Source: Amycolatopsis sp. NBRC 101858 (lineage in GTDB: Bacteria > Actinomycetota > Actinomycetes > Mycobacteriales > Pseudonocardiaceae). From it: a DNA stretch of 64,000 nt. The position numbers and the translations under genes are program-made. Location of the stretch: NCBI RefSeq assembly GCF_030269325.1, contig NZ_BSTD01000004.1, positions 794,925 to 858,924 of the forward strand, given 5' to 3'. Below, piece by piece: positions 17,488 to 25,030 of this stretch (position 1 is the first letter of the stretch; each line of letters opens with the position of its first letter). The notes under the pieces were generated by a model. That model did no database searches. It saw only the letters and a list, made by a program, of their open reading frames with translations, and was not told where the DNA came from.

Positions 17488-17907
17488 GTGTCCGGCCTGA
17501 TCGACACCGATCTCGAGTTCTGGTTCCAGCGCGGCTTGCGCGCGTACCTCGGGGAGGTGGCCGGGGCGCTCGGCTTCGGCCTCGAGTCCTGCACCGTGGA
17601 CGTGGACGTCCCGGTGTCGGCCTACCTCGCGGTGGACTGGCGGCTGCGCCGGTTCCCCGACCGCGACGTGGCGCTGCTGTGGGACGAGGTGCACGGCTGG
17701 GCCGTCGCGGTCGAGGCGGCGTGCGGGGAGGAGATGATCGTGCTGGCCTACCTCGGCGGCGCCGACATCCTGCCGCCGTCGCGCGCGATCGTGCGGTTCC
17801 TGGCCGCGTTGCGGGCCGGGGACCTGGAGCCGGACGGGCCGGGTTCGCCCGTGCTGCGCCGCGCCGGGAGCCACCAGGATCTCCTGCCGTTGCTGCCGGC
17901 GGGGTGA
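17488..17907 (+). CDS. DUF6292-like protein
   Basis: 139 residues from a GTG preceded by GAAAGGAAAC. The pattern FWFQRGLRAYLGEVAGAL near the start and VALLWDEVHGWAVAVE in the middle resembles the actinobacterial DUF6292 family as I remember it. No signal peptide or membrane segment. Function unknown. It lies between the STAS gene and the DNA ligase gene on the same strand. Confidence 0.7.
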   Translation: MSGLIDTDLEFWFQRGLRAYLGEVAGALGFGLESCTVDVDVPVSAYLAVDWRLRRFPDRDVALLWDEVHGWAVAVEAACGEEMIVLAYLGGADILPPSRAIVRFLAALRAGDLEPDGPGSPVLRRAGSHQDLLPLLPAG

Positions 17908-17939
17908 CGCGGCCCCGGCCGATCCTCCACACTGGAGCG

Positions 17940-18932
17940 ATGGGGACGGTGCCGGACGCGGTGGTGCCGATGCTGGCCGTCGACGGGTCCCTCCCGGACG
18001 ACGACCAGCACGGCTACGAGTGGAAGTGGGACGGCTTCCGGGGCTGCGCCCGGATCGCCGATACCGGCGAGGCCCGGATCACCAGCCGCAGCGGCAGCGA
18101 CCACACCCACCGCTACCCCGAGCTGCAGGAGATCTTCGCGCCCGCGCTCGGCGGGCACGCGGCGGTGCTCGACGGCGAGGTCGTCGCGCTGAACGCGGCC
18201 GGCCGCCCGGAGTTCGAGCTGATGCAGCGCCGCGCGATGCACGAGCCGACGGCGAAGCTGCGGGCCGAGGTCCCGGTCGTCTACTTCGCCTTCGACCTGC
18301 TGCGGATCGGGTCGGAGTCGCTGCTGGACCGGCCGTACGAGCAGCGCCGGGAGCTGCTCGCGGAGCTGGTCCGGCCTGCCGACGGCCGGCTCGTCGTGCC
18401 GCCCTGGTACACCCGCGCCGACATCACGCCGGACCAGCTGCTGGCGACGGCGGCCCAGCACGGCATCGAGGGCGTCGTGGCGAAGCGGCTGGACGCGCCG
18501 TACCTGCCCGGCGCCCGGTCGCCGCTGTGGACGAAGCGCGCGCTGACCCAGACGCGCGAAGTGGTCGTCGGCGGCTGGCGGACCGGCGCCGGCCGCCGCG
18601 CGGGCACACTCGGCGCGCTGCTGCTCGGCGGTTACGACGACGACGGCTCGCTGGTGTACATCGGCGACGTCGGCACCGGGTTCACCGACGACGCGCTCGA
18701 CCGCCTCCGCGACGTCCTCGCCCCGCTGGCGCGCCCGGAGTCCCCGTTCGCCACCGAGGTGCCGCGCGAACGCGCCCGCGGCGCGCATTGGGTCGAGCCC
18801 GACCTGGTCGGCGAGGTCGTCCACCGCCGCGTCACGCCGGATCTGCGGCTGCGCCACACTTCCTGGCGCGGCCTGCGTCCGGACCGGACACCCGGCGAGG
18901 TGCGGGTGCCGAAACCGACGGGAGCGTCGTGA
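17940..18932 (+). CDS. ATP-dependent DNA ligase, LigD ligase-domain type
   Basis: 330 residues. The adenylated lysine is in motif I, EWKWDGFRG (near residue 28); motif III is near VLDGEVVAL (about 78), motif IV in EGVVAKRLD (about 180) and motif V in LWTKRAL (about 200). The OB-fold follows, with the VVVGGWRTG and LLGGYDDDG segments typical of LigD. It seals nicks in NHEJ or base repair. It complements the stand-alone polymerase module at 15858. Its GTGA stop overlaps the next gene. Confidence 0.92.
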   Translation: MGTVPDAVVPMLAVDGSLPDDDQHGYEWKWDGFRGCARIADTGEARITSRSGSDHTHRYPELQEIFAPALGGHAAVLDGEVVALNAAGRPEFELMQRRAMHEPTAKLRAEVPVVYFAFDLLRIGSESLLDRPYEQRRELLAELVRPADGRLVVPPWYTRADITPDQLLATAAQHGIEGVVAKRLDAPYLPGARSPLWTKRALTQTREVVVGGWRTGAGRRAGTLGALLLGGYDDDGSLVYIGDVGTGFTDDALDRLRDVLAPLARPESPFATEVPRERARGAHWVEPDLVGEVVHRRVTPDLRLRHTSWRGLRPDRTPGEVRVPKPTGAS

Positions 18933-19393
18933 CCCCCGCCGTGTGCCTGGTCGAGATCACCGGCGAAAACCGGGACGCGGTGTGCGCGTTACGCGTGCAG
19001 CCCGGCCAGGAGCGGTTCGTCGCGTCGGTGGCGAAGTCCCTGGAGGACGCCGCGACGACGCCCGAAGCCGAGCCCTGGTACCGCGCCGTCTACGCGGGCG
19101 GCGAGCCGGTCGGCTTCGTGATGCTCAGCTGGGACGTCCCGCCGGGCCGCCCGGGCATCCTCGGGCCGTACTTCCTGTGGCGGCTGCTCGTCGACGGGCG
19201 CCACCAGGGCCGTGGGATCGGCCGCGCGGTGCTGGCGGAGGTCGTCGCGCTGATCCGGGCCGACGGCGCGACCGCACTGCTCACGAGTCACCAGCCCGGC
19301 GACGACGGCCCGGGCGCCTTCTACCGCAGGTTCGGGTTCGTCCCGACCGGGGAGATCGACGACGGCGAGACCGTGCTGCGGCTGGCGCTGTGA
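18929..19393 (+). CDS. GNAT-family N-acetyltransferase
   Basis: 154 residues; the GTG start overlaps the ligase stop codon. The acetyl-CoA loop is in LLVDGRHQGRGIGRAVL (about 84-100), and GAFYRRFGFVPTG marks the end of the fold. The order of motifs resembles spermidine/spermine-type acetyltransferases, but the substrate cannot be told. Translational coupling to the DNA ligase is likely incidental. Confidence 0.85.
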   Translation: MTPAVCLVEITGENRDAVCALRVQPGQERFVASVAKSLEDAATTPEAEPWYRAVYAGGEPVGFVMLSWDVPPGRPGILGPYFLWRLLVDGRHQGRGIGRAVLAEVVALIRADGATALLTSHQPGDDGPGAFYRRFGFVPTGEIDDGETVLRLAL

Positions 19394-19394
19394 G

Positions 19395-19901
19395 CTAGCT
19401 GCCCAGCTGCAGGCCGAGGTACACGCCGCCACCCGCGGCGAGTGCGCCGAGGACGAACCCGGCCACGTGCCGGTCCTCGAGCAGGGATTCGCGCGCGAGC
19501 GCGATGAGCGCGCCCAGGCCGCCCAGCACGAGCAGCCAGACGTCCGTGCCGAGCGCCGTGCGCAGGTCGACGACCGTGCCGCCCTTGCGCACGAAGAGCG
19601 CCCAGTCGGTCACCTTCGAGACCTGGACGACCACCGGCGTGCCCGGCTCGGTGTCCAGCGCCTGCTGGGGGTCGCCGAACTCCCAGTCCGGTTCGCCGGC
19701 GCTGCGGACGGTGATGAAGTACGTCGTCCACGCGGGCGAGTCCGATTCCGCCGGGTGGTACACCTGCCGGTGCGCGACGACCGTGCCTTCGATGTCGTAC
19801 GTCGGGGCGTCGCGCACGCCCAGGTCGTGGACGGCGAACGTGAGCATGCCCGCGGGGATCGCGAACCACAGCACGGTCCCGATGATCCGCAGCACGATCA
19901 T
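19395..19901 (-). CDS. Membrane protein of unknown function (DUF3592-like plan)
   Basis: 168 residues. One N-terminal helix (IGTVLWFAIPAGMLTF) and two C-terminal helices (near 120-165) flank a soluble part with WTTYFITVRSAG, the plan of DUF3592-type proteins that combine an extracytoplasmic beta domain with membrane anchors. The family call is tentative. It ends one base from the convergent GNAT gene. Confidence 0.65.
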   Translation of the reverse strand: MIVLRIIGTVLWFAIPAGMLTFAVHDLGVRDAPTYDIEGTVVAHRQVYHPAESDSPAWTTYFITVRSAGEPDWEFGDPQQALDTEPGTPVVVQVSKVTDWALFVRKGGTVVDLRTALGTDVWLLVLGGLGALIALARESLLEDRHVAGFVLGALAAGGGVYLGLQLGS

Positions 19902-20063
19902 CGGGCCAGCCGATCACGCGCGCGGGTGCGGGCGGGAGGGGACATCGGCCGCCACGGCGGGGTTGTGATCGCCGTCACGGCCGGTCACATCGGTCCGGCA
20001 GGCGGAGTCGTGGGGGTGACGGACCCGGAACCCCGGGGCCCGCGCTCTCCCGGAGGAGCTCCG

Positions 20064-20405
20064 ATGTCCACCGCGTACCTCATCGTCACCCTCTTCGCCG
20101 CCGCCTTCGTCGGCTTCTCGGCCGTCTCGGTCTTCGCCCGCGCGAAGTGGGTCGTCGAGCCGATCACCTCCTACGGCGTGCCGGAGGCGTGGTGGCCGTG
20201 GCTGGGCGCGGCCAAGGCCGCCGGGGCGATCGGCCTGGTCGTGGGGTTGTTCGTGCCGCCCATCGGCGTCGCCGCGGCGATCGGGCTGGTGCTGTACTTC
20301 CTCGGCGCCGTCGTCACCGTGGCCCGCGCCCACTCGTATGGGCACTTGGCGTTTCCGGTGCTCTACATGGCCCCGGTGGTCGCTTCGCTGGCGCTGCTGT
20401 CCTGA
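20064..20405 (+). CDS. DoxX-family membrane protein
   Basis: 113 residues with four membrane helices, starting after GGAGGAG. The pattern SVFARAKWVVEP, then GAAKAAGAIGLVVGLFVPPIGVAAA and ARAHSYGHLAFPVLYM, fits DoxX-like proteins of actinobacteria, which are small membrane redox or quinone-related proteins of mostly unknown role. Its last 43 bases overlap the end of the convergent, interrupted hydrolase gene. Confidence 0.82.
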   Translation: MSTAYLIVTLFAAAFVGFSAVSVFARAKWVVEPITSYGVPEAWWPWLGAAKAAGAIGLVVGLFVPPIGVAAAIGLVLYFLGAVVTVARAHSYGHLAFPVLYMAPVVASLALLS

Positions 20406-21217
20406 CCGGCGAGCCAGGTGAGCGCGTCGGCCGCGTGCTCCAGCACGGAGATGTGGCCGTCGCCGGGGGTGATCCGCAGGTCGGCGCCCGGGATCCGCGC
20501 GGCGAGCCACTCGCTGTGCGTGGCGGGGATCATCCGGTCGTCGGCGCCGTGCACCAGCAGCGTCGGCGCGGTGATGGCCGCGGGGTCGCCGCCCCAGGGC
20601 GTGACGTAGGCGAGGTCGTCGTCGACCAGGCCGACGGCGCCGAGGGCGGGCCGGACCACGTCGTCGAGCCAGGACTGCGATCCGGCGAGGGCGGCGAAGT
20701 CGGCCTTGGTGAAGACGCCGGGATCGAACTCGGCGGCGGCCTCGTGCTTTTCCTTGGCGGCCCGGCCTTCGGCGGCGGCGCGCAGGGAAGCGGCACTGGC
20801 GGCGGCCATGCCGTCGAACTACCCCTCGGCCCCGAAGGGCGCGACGGCGGCGAGACCGGCGACGGCTTTGACCCGGCCGGGCAGCAGGGCCGCGGTCGCG
20901 AGGGCGTGCGAACTGCCGCCCGAGTGCCCCATGACGGCGAAGTGCTCGATCCCGAGGGCGTCGGCGACGGCGGCCACGCACTCGGCGGCGTTCCCGACGG
21001 TCCGGTCCGGCAGGGGGGTGGAGCCGCCGTAACCGGGCCGGTCGTGGGAAACCCAGCGGACGCCGAGGCTTTCGGCGAGCGGCAGCAGCGGTCCGGGCGG
21101 CGCACCGAGGTTGGGCGTGCCGTGGTGCCAGAAGACGGTGAGCCGCGCGGGGCCGCCGGTGTCGTAGACGTGCAGGGTGCGCCCGTCCGGCAGGACGAGG
21201 TCGGTCTCGATCACCAT
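20363..21217 (-). pseudogene. Alpha/beta hydrolase interrupted by an in-frame amber codon
   Basis: Both halves lie in the same frame. Codons 1-132 hold the N-terminal half with the nucleophile elbow GHSGGSS. TAG at 20819-20821 interrupts it after FGAEG, and the frame then runs on to 20363 with HGADDRMIP (catalytic Asp) and GDGHISVLEH (catalytic His). Read through, the protein would be about 283 residues, the normal family length, with all three catalytic residues kept. No indel is needed, so this is a single nonsense change, recent or a sequencing error. The second half has an ATG just after the stop (20809) but would lack the Ser. Confidence 0.8.
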
Positions 21218-21295
21218 GCGGCGAGCCTAGCCGCTGTAACAAAAGGCCGGTTCCGATCGTCGGAGAACCACGACACGACCACGAGGAGAGCCGCC

Positions 21296-21607
21296 ATGAC
21301 GACCGGGAACCACGCGACCTTGGGGGAAGACCGGTACCCCTTCACCGTCTGGTACGACGAGAAGTCCCAGTCGATCCACTTGACCTGCAGCGACCCCCGG
21401 CTGACCGACGGGAACGGGCAGAAGCCGGGGTTCTTCCGCGAGTTCACCGCCAACCCGCGTTCGGCGGACTACGACCCGGCCAACTTCAACCGGTTCGCCC
21501 GGTACCTCCGCCAGCAGGGCAAGGCCGCGCCGGACGAGGTCCCGATCCACTCGCGGAAGCTCGCGGAGCGCCCGCAGGTCATCGAGGCGCTCGCCGCCGG
21601 CTCGTGA
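21296..21607 (+). CDS. Small soluble protein of unknown function
   Basis: 103 residues from an ATG with GAGGAGAG before it. No signal peptide, membrane segment or cysteine pair; one Cys in a strand-like segment (SIHLTCSDPRLTDG). The C-terminal half is polar and helical (FNRFARYLRQQGKAAP). No family recognised. It is a monocistronic gene between two convergent or divergent hydrolase genes. Confidence 0.7.
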   Translation: MTTGNHATLGEDRYPFTVWYDEKSQSIHLTCSDPRLTDGNGQKPGFFREFTANPRSADYDPANFNRFARYLRQQGKAAPDEVPIHSRKLAERPQVIEALAAGS

Positions 21608-21610
21608 GGC

Positions 21611-22633
21611 TCAGCGGGCCAGGCGTTCCGCCAGCCAGGCCAGCGACAGCGGGTACCGGTAGTCGATCGCGGCGTGGCCGGCCTCGAACAGCTCGAAGTG
21701 GATCCGGTCCTCCGCCAGCCCCGCCTTGAGGACCTCCGCCCGGAACGCCTCCGCGCCGACGTCGAGGAAGTACTCGTCGCTCGTGCCCGCGTCGATCCAC
21801 ACCGCTCGCCACGAACTCACCGCCGGGACGTGATCGGGGACCATGCGGACCGGGTCCCAGTCCAGCCAGCGCTGCCACACCTCCGGCCGCAGGACGCCGG
21901 TCGCCGGGTCGAACGGCAGCTCCGGCGTCCCGTCCGGACCTGCCGAGAAGCACGCCGACACCCCGATCAGCTGCAGCAGCGTCGCGTCCTCCGGCCGGGT
22001 GAACGCCGGCCGCGCGCGGAAGTCCGCCCACCACGCCTGGATGTCGCGGTCGTAGCCGCGCAGGGCCCGGACCGCCTTGCCGAAGTCCGGGACGTAGCAC
22101 AGCTCGTACAGCGAATCGCCCGCGTGCGTGGCCAGGGCGCCGAACAGGTCGGGCCGCAGCATCGGCGTGATCATCGCGCCGAACCCGCCCGACGACTTGC
22201 CCGCGATCGCGCGGGACTCGCGGTCGGGGATCGTCCGGTAGTGCGCGTCGACCCACGGCACGATCTCGTCGCACAGGTACGAGTGGTAGCGGCCCGTGCC
22301 CGGCGAGTCGACGAACTGCGAGCCGCCGTACGCGGTCCACGCGTCGACGTACACCACGACGCAGCCCGGCGCGCCGCCGGCGAACACCGCGTCCGCCGTC
22401 TCGACGAACGGCTGCCGGAACGGCGTCCGGTTGGCCCACATCGACAGGTGCCCGGTGTAGCCCTGGATGACGTACACGACCGGGTACCGTTCGGCGCCGT
22501 CGTCGTAGCCCGGGGGGACGTACACCCACAGCGGTCGCTCGTGCGGGTCGCCGAGCGGGTTGTCCCGCAGCAGCGCGGATTCCACGGTGTGCCGGTCGAG
22601 CCGGCCGGCGAGGTCGCCGTCCCAGGGCAGCAT
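21611..22633 (-). CDS. Esterase-like alpha/beta hydrolase (PF00756 type)
   Basis: 340 residues. The core RPLWVYVPPGYDDG and YPVVYVIQGYTGH is typical of esterase D/antigen 85-like hydrolases; the nucleophile is in AGKSSGGFGA (near 177), and the His is probably in EAGHAAIDYRYP near the end. No signal peptide, so it acts in the cytoplasm. I chose ATG 22633 because the family usually starts at MLPW; an in-frame GTG at 22666 would add 11 residues. The ribosome-binding site is weak for both. Confidence 0.82.
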   Translation of the reverse strand: MLPWDGDLAGRLDRHTVESALLRDNPLGDPHERPLWVYVPPGYDDGAERYPVVYVIQGYTGHLSMWANRTPFRQPFVETADAVFAGGAPGCVVVYVDAWTAYGGSQFVDSPGTGRYHSYLCDEIVPWVDAHYRTIPDRESRAIAGKSSGGFGAMITPMLRPDLFGALATHAGDSLYELCYVPDFGKAVRALRGYDRDIQAWWADFRARPAFTRPEDATLLQLIGVSACFSAGPDGTPELPFDPATGVLRPEVWQRWLDWDPVRMVPDHVPAVSSWRAVWIDAGTSDEYFLDVGAEAFRAEVLKAGLAEDRIHFELFEAGHAAIDYRYPLSLAWLAERLAR

Positions 22634-22768
22634 GCCGCCAGTCAACCACGGCTCAACCGGTTGCACGGGCTAAGCGATACCTCTTTTCCGCGGGTAGCGT
22701 TGAGCCGTTCCGCCCCGACCTCCGTGTTATGGGCACGGTGGTGGGTCAGGGGAATGCGGGGAAGAACG

Positions 22769-23452
22769 ATGAAACATCCGGGGCCGTTGTTCACATTGCT
22801 CGCCGGTGTCGCGCTCGCCGGCGGGATCGGGATCGTCAACCTGGCGACCGGGACCGGTGTCGCACCGGTCGCCGGCGCCGCCAACGCGGCGAGCGTCGCG
22901 AGCTCTTCGCCACCGACGACGTCTTCGTCGGCGGCGCCGAAACCCGAGGCGCCGAAGGCGGATGCGCCAGCCCGGGCGGACTACGCCGGGCGCGTCACCG
23001 GCGGCGGCGCGTCCGTGGCGGTATCGGTGCGTGACGGCCACGCGATCGCCTACCTCTGCGACGGCAAGAAGGTCGAAGCCTGGTTGCAGGGCGTGACGGT
23101 CGGCGGGAAGCTGGACCTCCGGGGTGCCAAGAACACCAGCCTGACCGGCAGCTTCGACGCCGCGTCGGTCACCGGGACGGTGACGGCGGCCGGCAAGACG
23201 TGGCAGTTCGCCGCGCCGACCGCGAAGAAGCCCGCGGGGCTCTACCGCGCGGCGCCGAAGGTGAAGGGCAAGACGGCGAAGGTCGGCTGGATCGTGCAGT
23301 CCGACGGCAGCCAGGTCGGCATCCTCACCACGGACGAGGACTCGGCGTCCGCCCCGGCGCTCGGCTTCGGGGACGGGGCCGGCGCGGTCGTCGACGGCGC
23401 GCGCGTGACCGCCGAGCCGATCAGCGGCCTGGCCGGGCAAGGTGACTTCTGA
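22769..23452 (+). CDS. Secreted or membrane-anchored protein, first gene of a redox operon
   Basis: 227 residues. An N-terminal hydrophobic segment (LFTLLAGVALAGGIGIVNL) is followed by a Ser/Thr/Pro/Ala linker (about 45-70) and a compact domain with AYLCDGKKVEAWLQG and the C-terminal ILTTDEDSASAP. No catalytic motif recognised. GGGGA precedes the chosen ATG; an in-frame ATG 15 bases upstream has poor spacing. The stop overlaps the start of the next gene (TGATG), and a Rieske protein follows, so this may be the outer partner of an electron-transfer unit. Confidence 0.75.
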   Translation: MKHPGPLFTLLAGVALAGGIGIVNLATGTGVAPVAGAANAASVASSSPPTTSSSAAPKPEAPKADAPARADYAGRVTGGGASVAVSVRDGHAIAYLCDGKKVEAWLQGVTVGGKLDLRGAKNTSLTGSFDAASVTGTVTAAGKTWQFAAPTAKKPAGLYRAAPKVKGKTAKVGWIVQSDGSQVGILTTDEDSASAPALGFGDGAGAVVDGARVTAEPISGLAGQGDF

Positions 23453-23997
23453 TGACCACGGCGGGCAACCGCGCCGGGGTCGCGCTCCTCGTGCCGCTCG
23501 TCGCCGGCGCCGTCGTCTCGGTGGTGCTCGGCGTCTACGGCAGCCTGCACACGCCGACCGGCGTCGCGGTGAACGTCGCCGGCTTCTCCAGCCCGATGTC
23601 GGTGAAGGCGTGGCTCGCGACGGTCGTCGTCGTGCTGGCGATCGTCCAGCTGCTGTCGGCGCTGGCGATGTACGGCAAGCTCGGCCGGACCGTCCCGGCG
23701 TGGGTGTCGCCGGTGCACCGCTGGTCGGGCCGGCTGGCGTTCCTCGTGTCGATCCCGGTGGCGCTGCACTGCCTCTACGCGCTCGGGTTCCAGTCGTTCG
23801 ACACCCGCGTGCTCCTGCACTCGCTGCTGGGCTGCTTCTTCTACGGCGCGTTCGTCGCGAAGATGCTGTTGCTGCGCAAGGACGGCGCGCCCGGCTGGGC
23901 GCTCCCGGTCTTCGGCGGCCTCGTGTTCACCGGGCTCGTCGGGCTCTGGCTGAGCGCGTCGCTGTGGTTCTTCACCCAATCGGGCTTGACCTTCTAG
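23452..23997 (+). CDS. DUF6529-like membrane protein, possible b-type heme protein
   Basis: 181 residues with five membrane helices. Several His lie where heme ligands sit in four-helix membrane cytochromes: HRWSGRLAFL (near 90), ALHCLYALG (near 104) and LLHSLLGCFF (near 123). The pattern resembles DUF6529 proteins that accompany Rieske proteins in actinobacteria. It is translationally coupled to the gene before it and 13 bases from the Rieske gene. Quinone or heme chemistry is inferred. Confidence 0.75.
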   Translation: MTTAGNRAGVALLVPLVAGAVVSVVLGVYGSLHTPTGVAVNVAGFSSPMSVKAWLATVVVVLAIVQLLSALAMYGKLGRTVPAWVSPVHRWSGRLAFLVSIPVALHCLYALGFQSFDTRVLLHSLLGCFFYGAFVAKMLLLRKDGAPGWALPVFGGLVFTGLVGLWLSASLWFFTQSGLTF

Positions 23998-24010
23998 GCG
24001 GGGGACGATC

Positions 24011-24439
24011 GTGCGCGAGGACGACACGGATCCGACGGTCACCCGGCGGACGGCGCTCGCCGCGGCGAGCGCCGGGCTGGTGGCGGGCTGCAGCACCTAC
24101 GGCGGCGGTTCCGGCACCGCGACTCCGGCCGCGGCGCCGCCACCGGCGGCCGGGACCGAGCTGGGCGCGAGCGGCGACATCCCGGTCGGCGGCGGCAAGG
24201 TGTTCGCGGACAAGCAGGTGGTGGTGACCCAGCCGGCGGCGGGGACGTTCGCGGCGTTCTCGGCGATCTGCACGCACCAGGGCTGCGCGGTCGACGCCGT
24301 CGCCGACGGCACCATCAACTGCCCGTGCCACGGCAGCAAGTTCAAGATCGCCGACGGCTCGGTCGCGAACGGCCCCGCGTCGCGGGCGCTGGAGAAGAAG
24401 AACGTCACGGTCGCGAACGGGAAGATCACGCTGGCCTAG
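24011..24439 (+). CDS. Rieske [2Fe-2S] protein, exported lipoprotein
   Basis: 142 residues from a GTG. The N-terminus has twin arginines (TRRTALAAASAG) and a lipobox VAGC near residue 26, so it is probably exported by Tat and lipid-anchored. The cluster ligands are in CTHQGC (Cys, His) and CPCHGS (Cys, His), both complete. It should pass electrons outside the membrane together with the DUF6529-like protein encoded just before. Its stop codon TAG is part of the CTAG target duplicated by the IS element that follows. Confidence 0.92.
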   Translation: MREDDTDPTVTRRTALAAASAGLVAGCSTYGGGSGTATPAAAPPPAAGTELGASGDIPVGGGKVFADKQVVVTQPAAGTFAAFSAICTHQGCAVDAVADGTINCPCHGSKFKIADGSVANGPASRALEKKNVTVANGKITLA

Positions 24440-25003
24440 GGAGTGTCTGACAATGCCTTGGTCCATGTGATCACGGCATGCAGATGTCCGCGGATCGCCC
24501 TCGAGGAGTAAGCCTTGTCGCCACGGACCCGGTCGGGTGGGGTCCGGGCTCGACCGCGCCCGGCCCGACGGATCGCCAGGTGCCGCATGAGGTGCGGGAA
24601 CATCGGGGCGTCCCCGGCCTGTCCGGGACCGACCAACGTCACCGGCGGCCGGCCGTTCCCGTCGACGAGGTGGTGCACTTTGGTGCTCCAGCCGCCGCGG
24701 GAGCGGCCGATCGCGTGATCAGGCGGCTCGATCAGCGGATCCGTGTGGTTCGACCCAGCCCCCGGTGGAGCGGGTGATGTCGGTGGCGTGCTGCTGCGCC
24801 CGCGCGATCGTGGAACCCACCGACACCGACCAATCCACCTGACCGGCCGTGTCCGCTTCGGCGAGCAGGCGGTGCAGGACGGTGTCCCAGGTAGACGATC
24901 CCCTCGACCATCGCCCGGGCATCGGAAAACGGACGACCCGCTTACCGGTGCGGGCCGGAAGCAGGTCCTCGATCAACGCCCACGAACGGCAGCATCCCGG
25001 CAA
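24440..25003 (-). pseudogene. Degenerate IS5-type DDE transposase
   Basis: The recognisable parts are WALIEDLLPARTGKR, WDTVLHRLLAEAD, GQVDWSVSVGSTIARAQQHA, then in another frame HHLVDGNGRPPVTLVGPGQAGDAP and DRVRGDKAYSSRAIRGHL, followed at once by a C-terminal scrap. A frameshift lies near 24700, the region with the catalytic Glu is deleted, and the first catalytic Asp (usual VDST) reads VGST. It cannot be active. Confidence 0.8.
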
Positions 25004-25030
25004 CCAACCGGGAAGTTTGTCGGACGCGCC
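24440..25030 (-). mobile_element. IS5-family element remnant with intact ends
   Basis: 591 bp between direct repeats CTAG (24436-24439 and 25031-25034), which fits the YTAR target duplications of IS5-type elements. The ends are imperfect inverted repeats: GGAGTGTCTGACAA on the left and GGCGCGTCCGACAA read inward from the right, 11 of 14 matching. Active relatives are longer, so the element has lost internal sequence. It separates two convergent genes without damaging either. Confidence 0.85.

Noticed and set aside
20819..20821. Pyrrolysine or programmed amber readthrough in the hydrolase gene
   Set aside because: Nothing in the sequence supports recoding; a simple nonsense mutation or sequencing error explains it.
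24440..25030. Functional transposase gene
   Set aside because: It is frameshifted, lacks the region with the catalytic Glu and has Gly for the first catalytic Asp.
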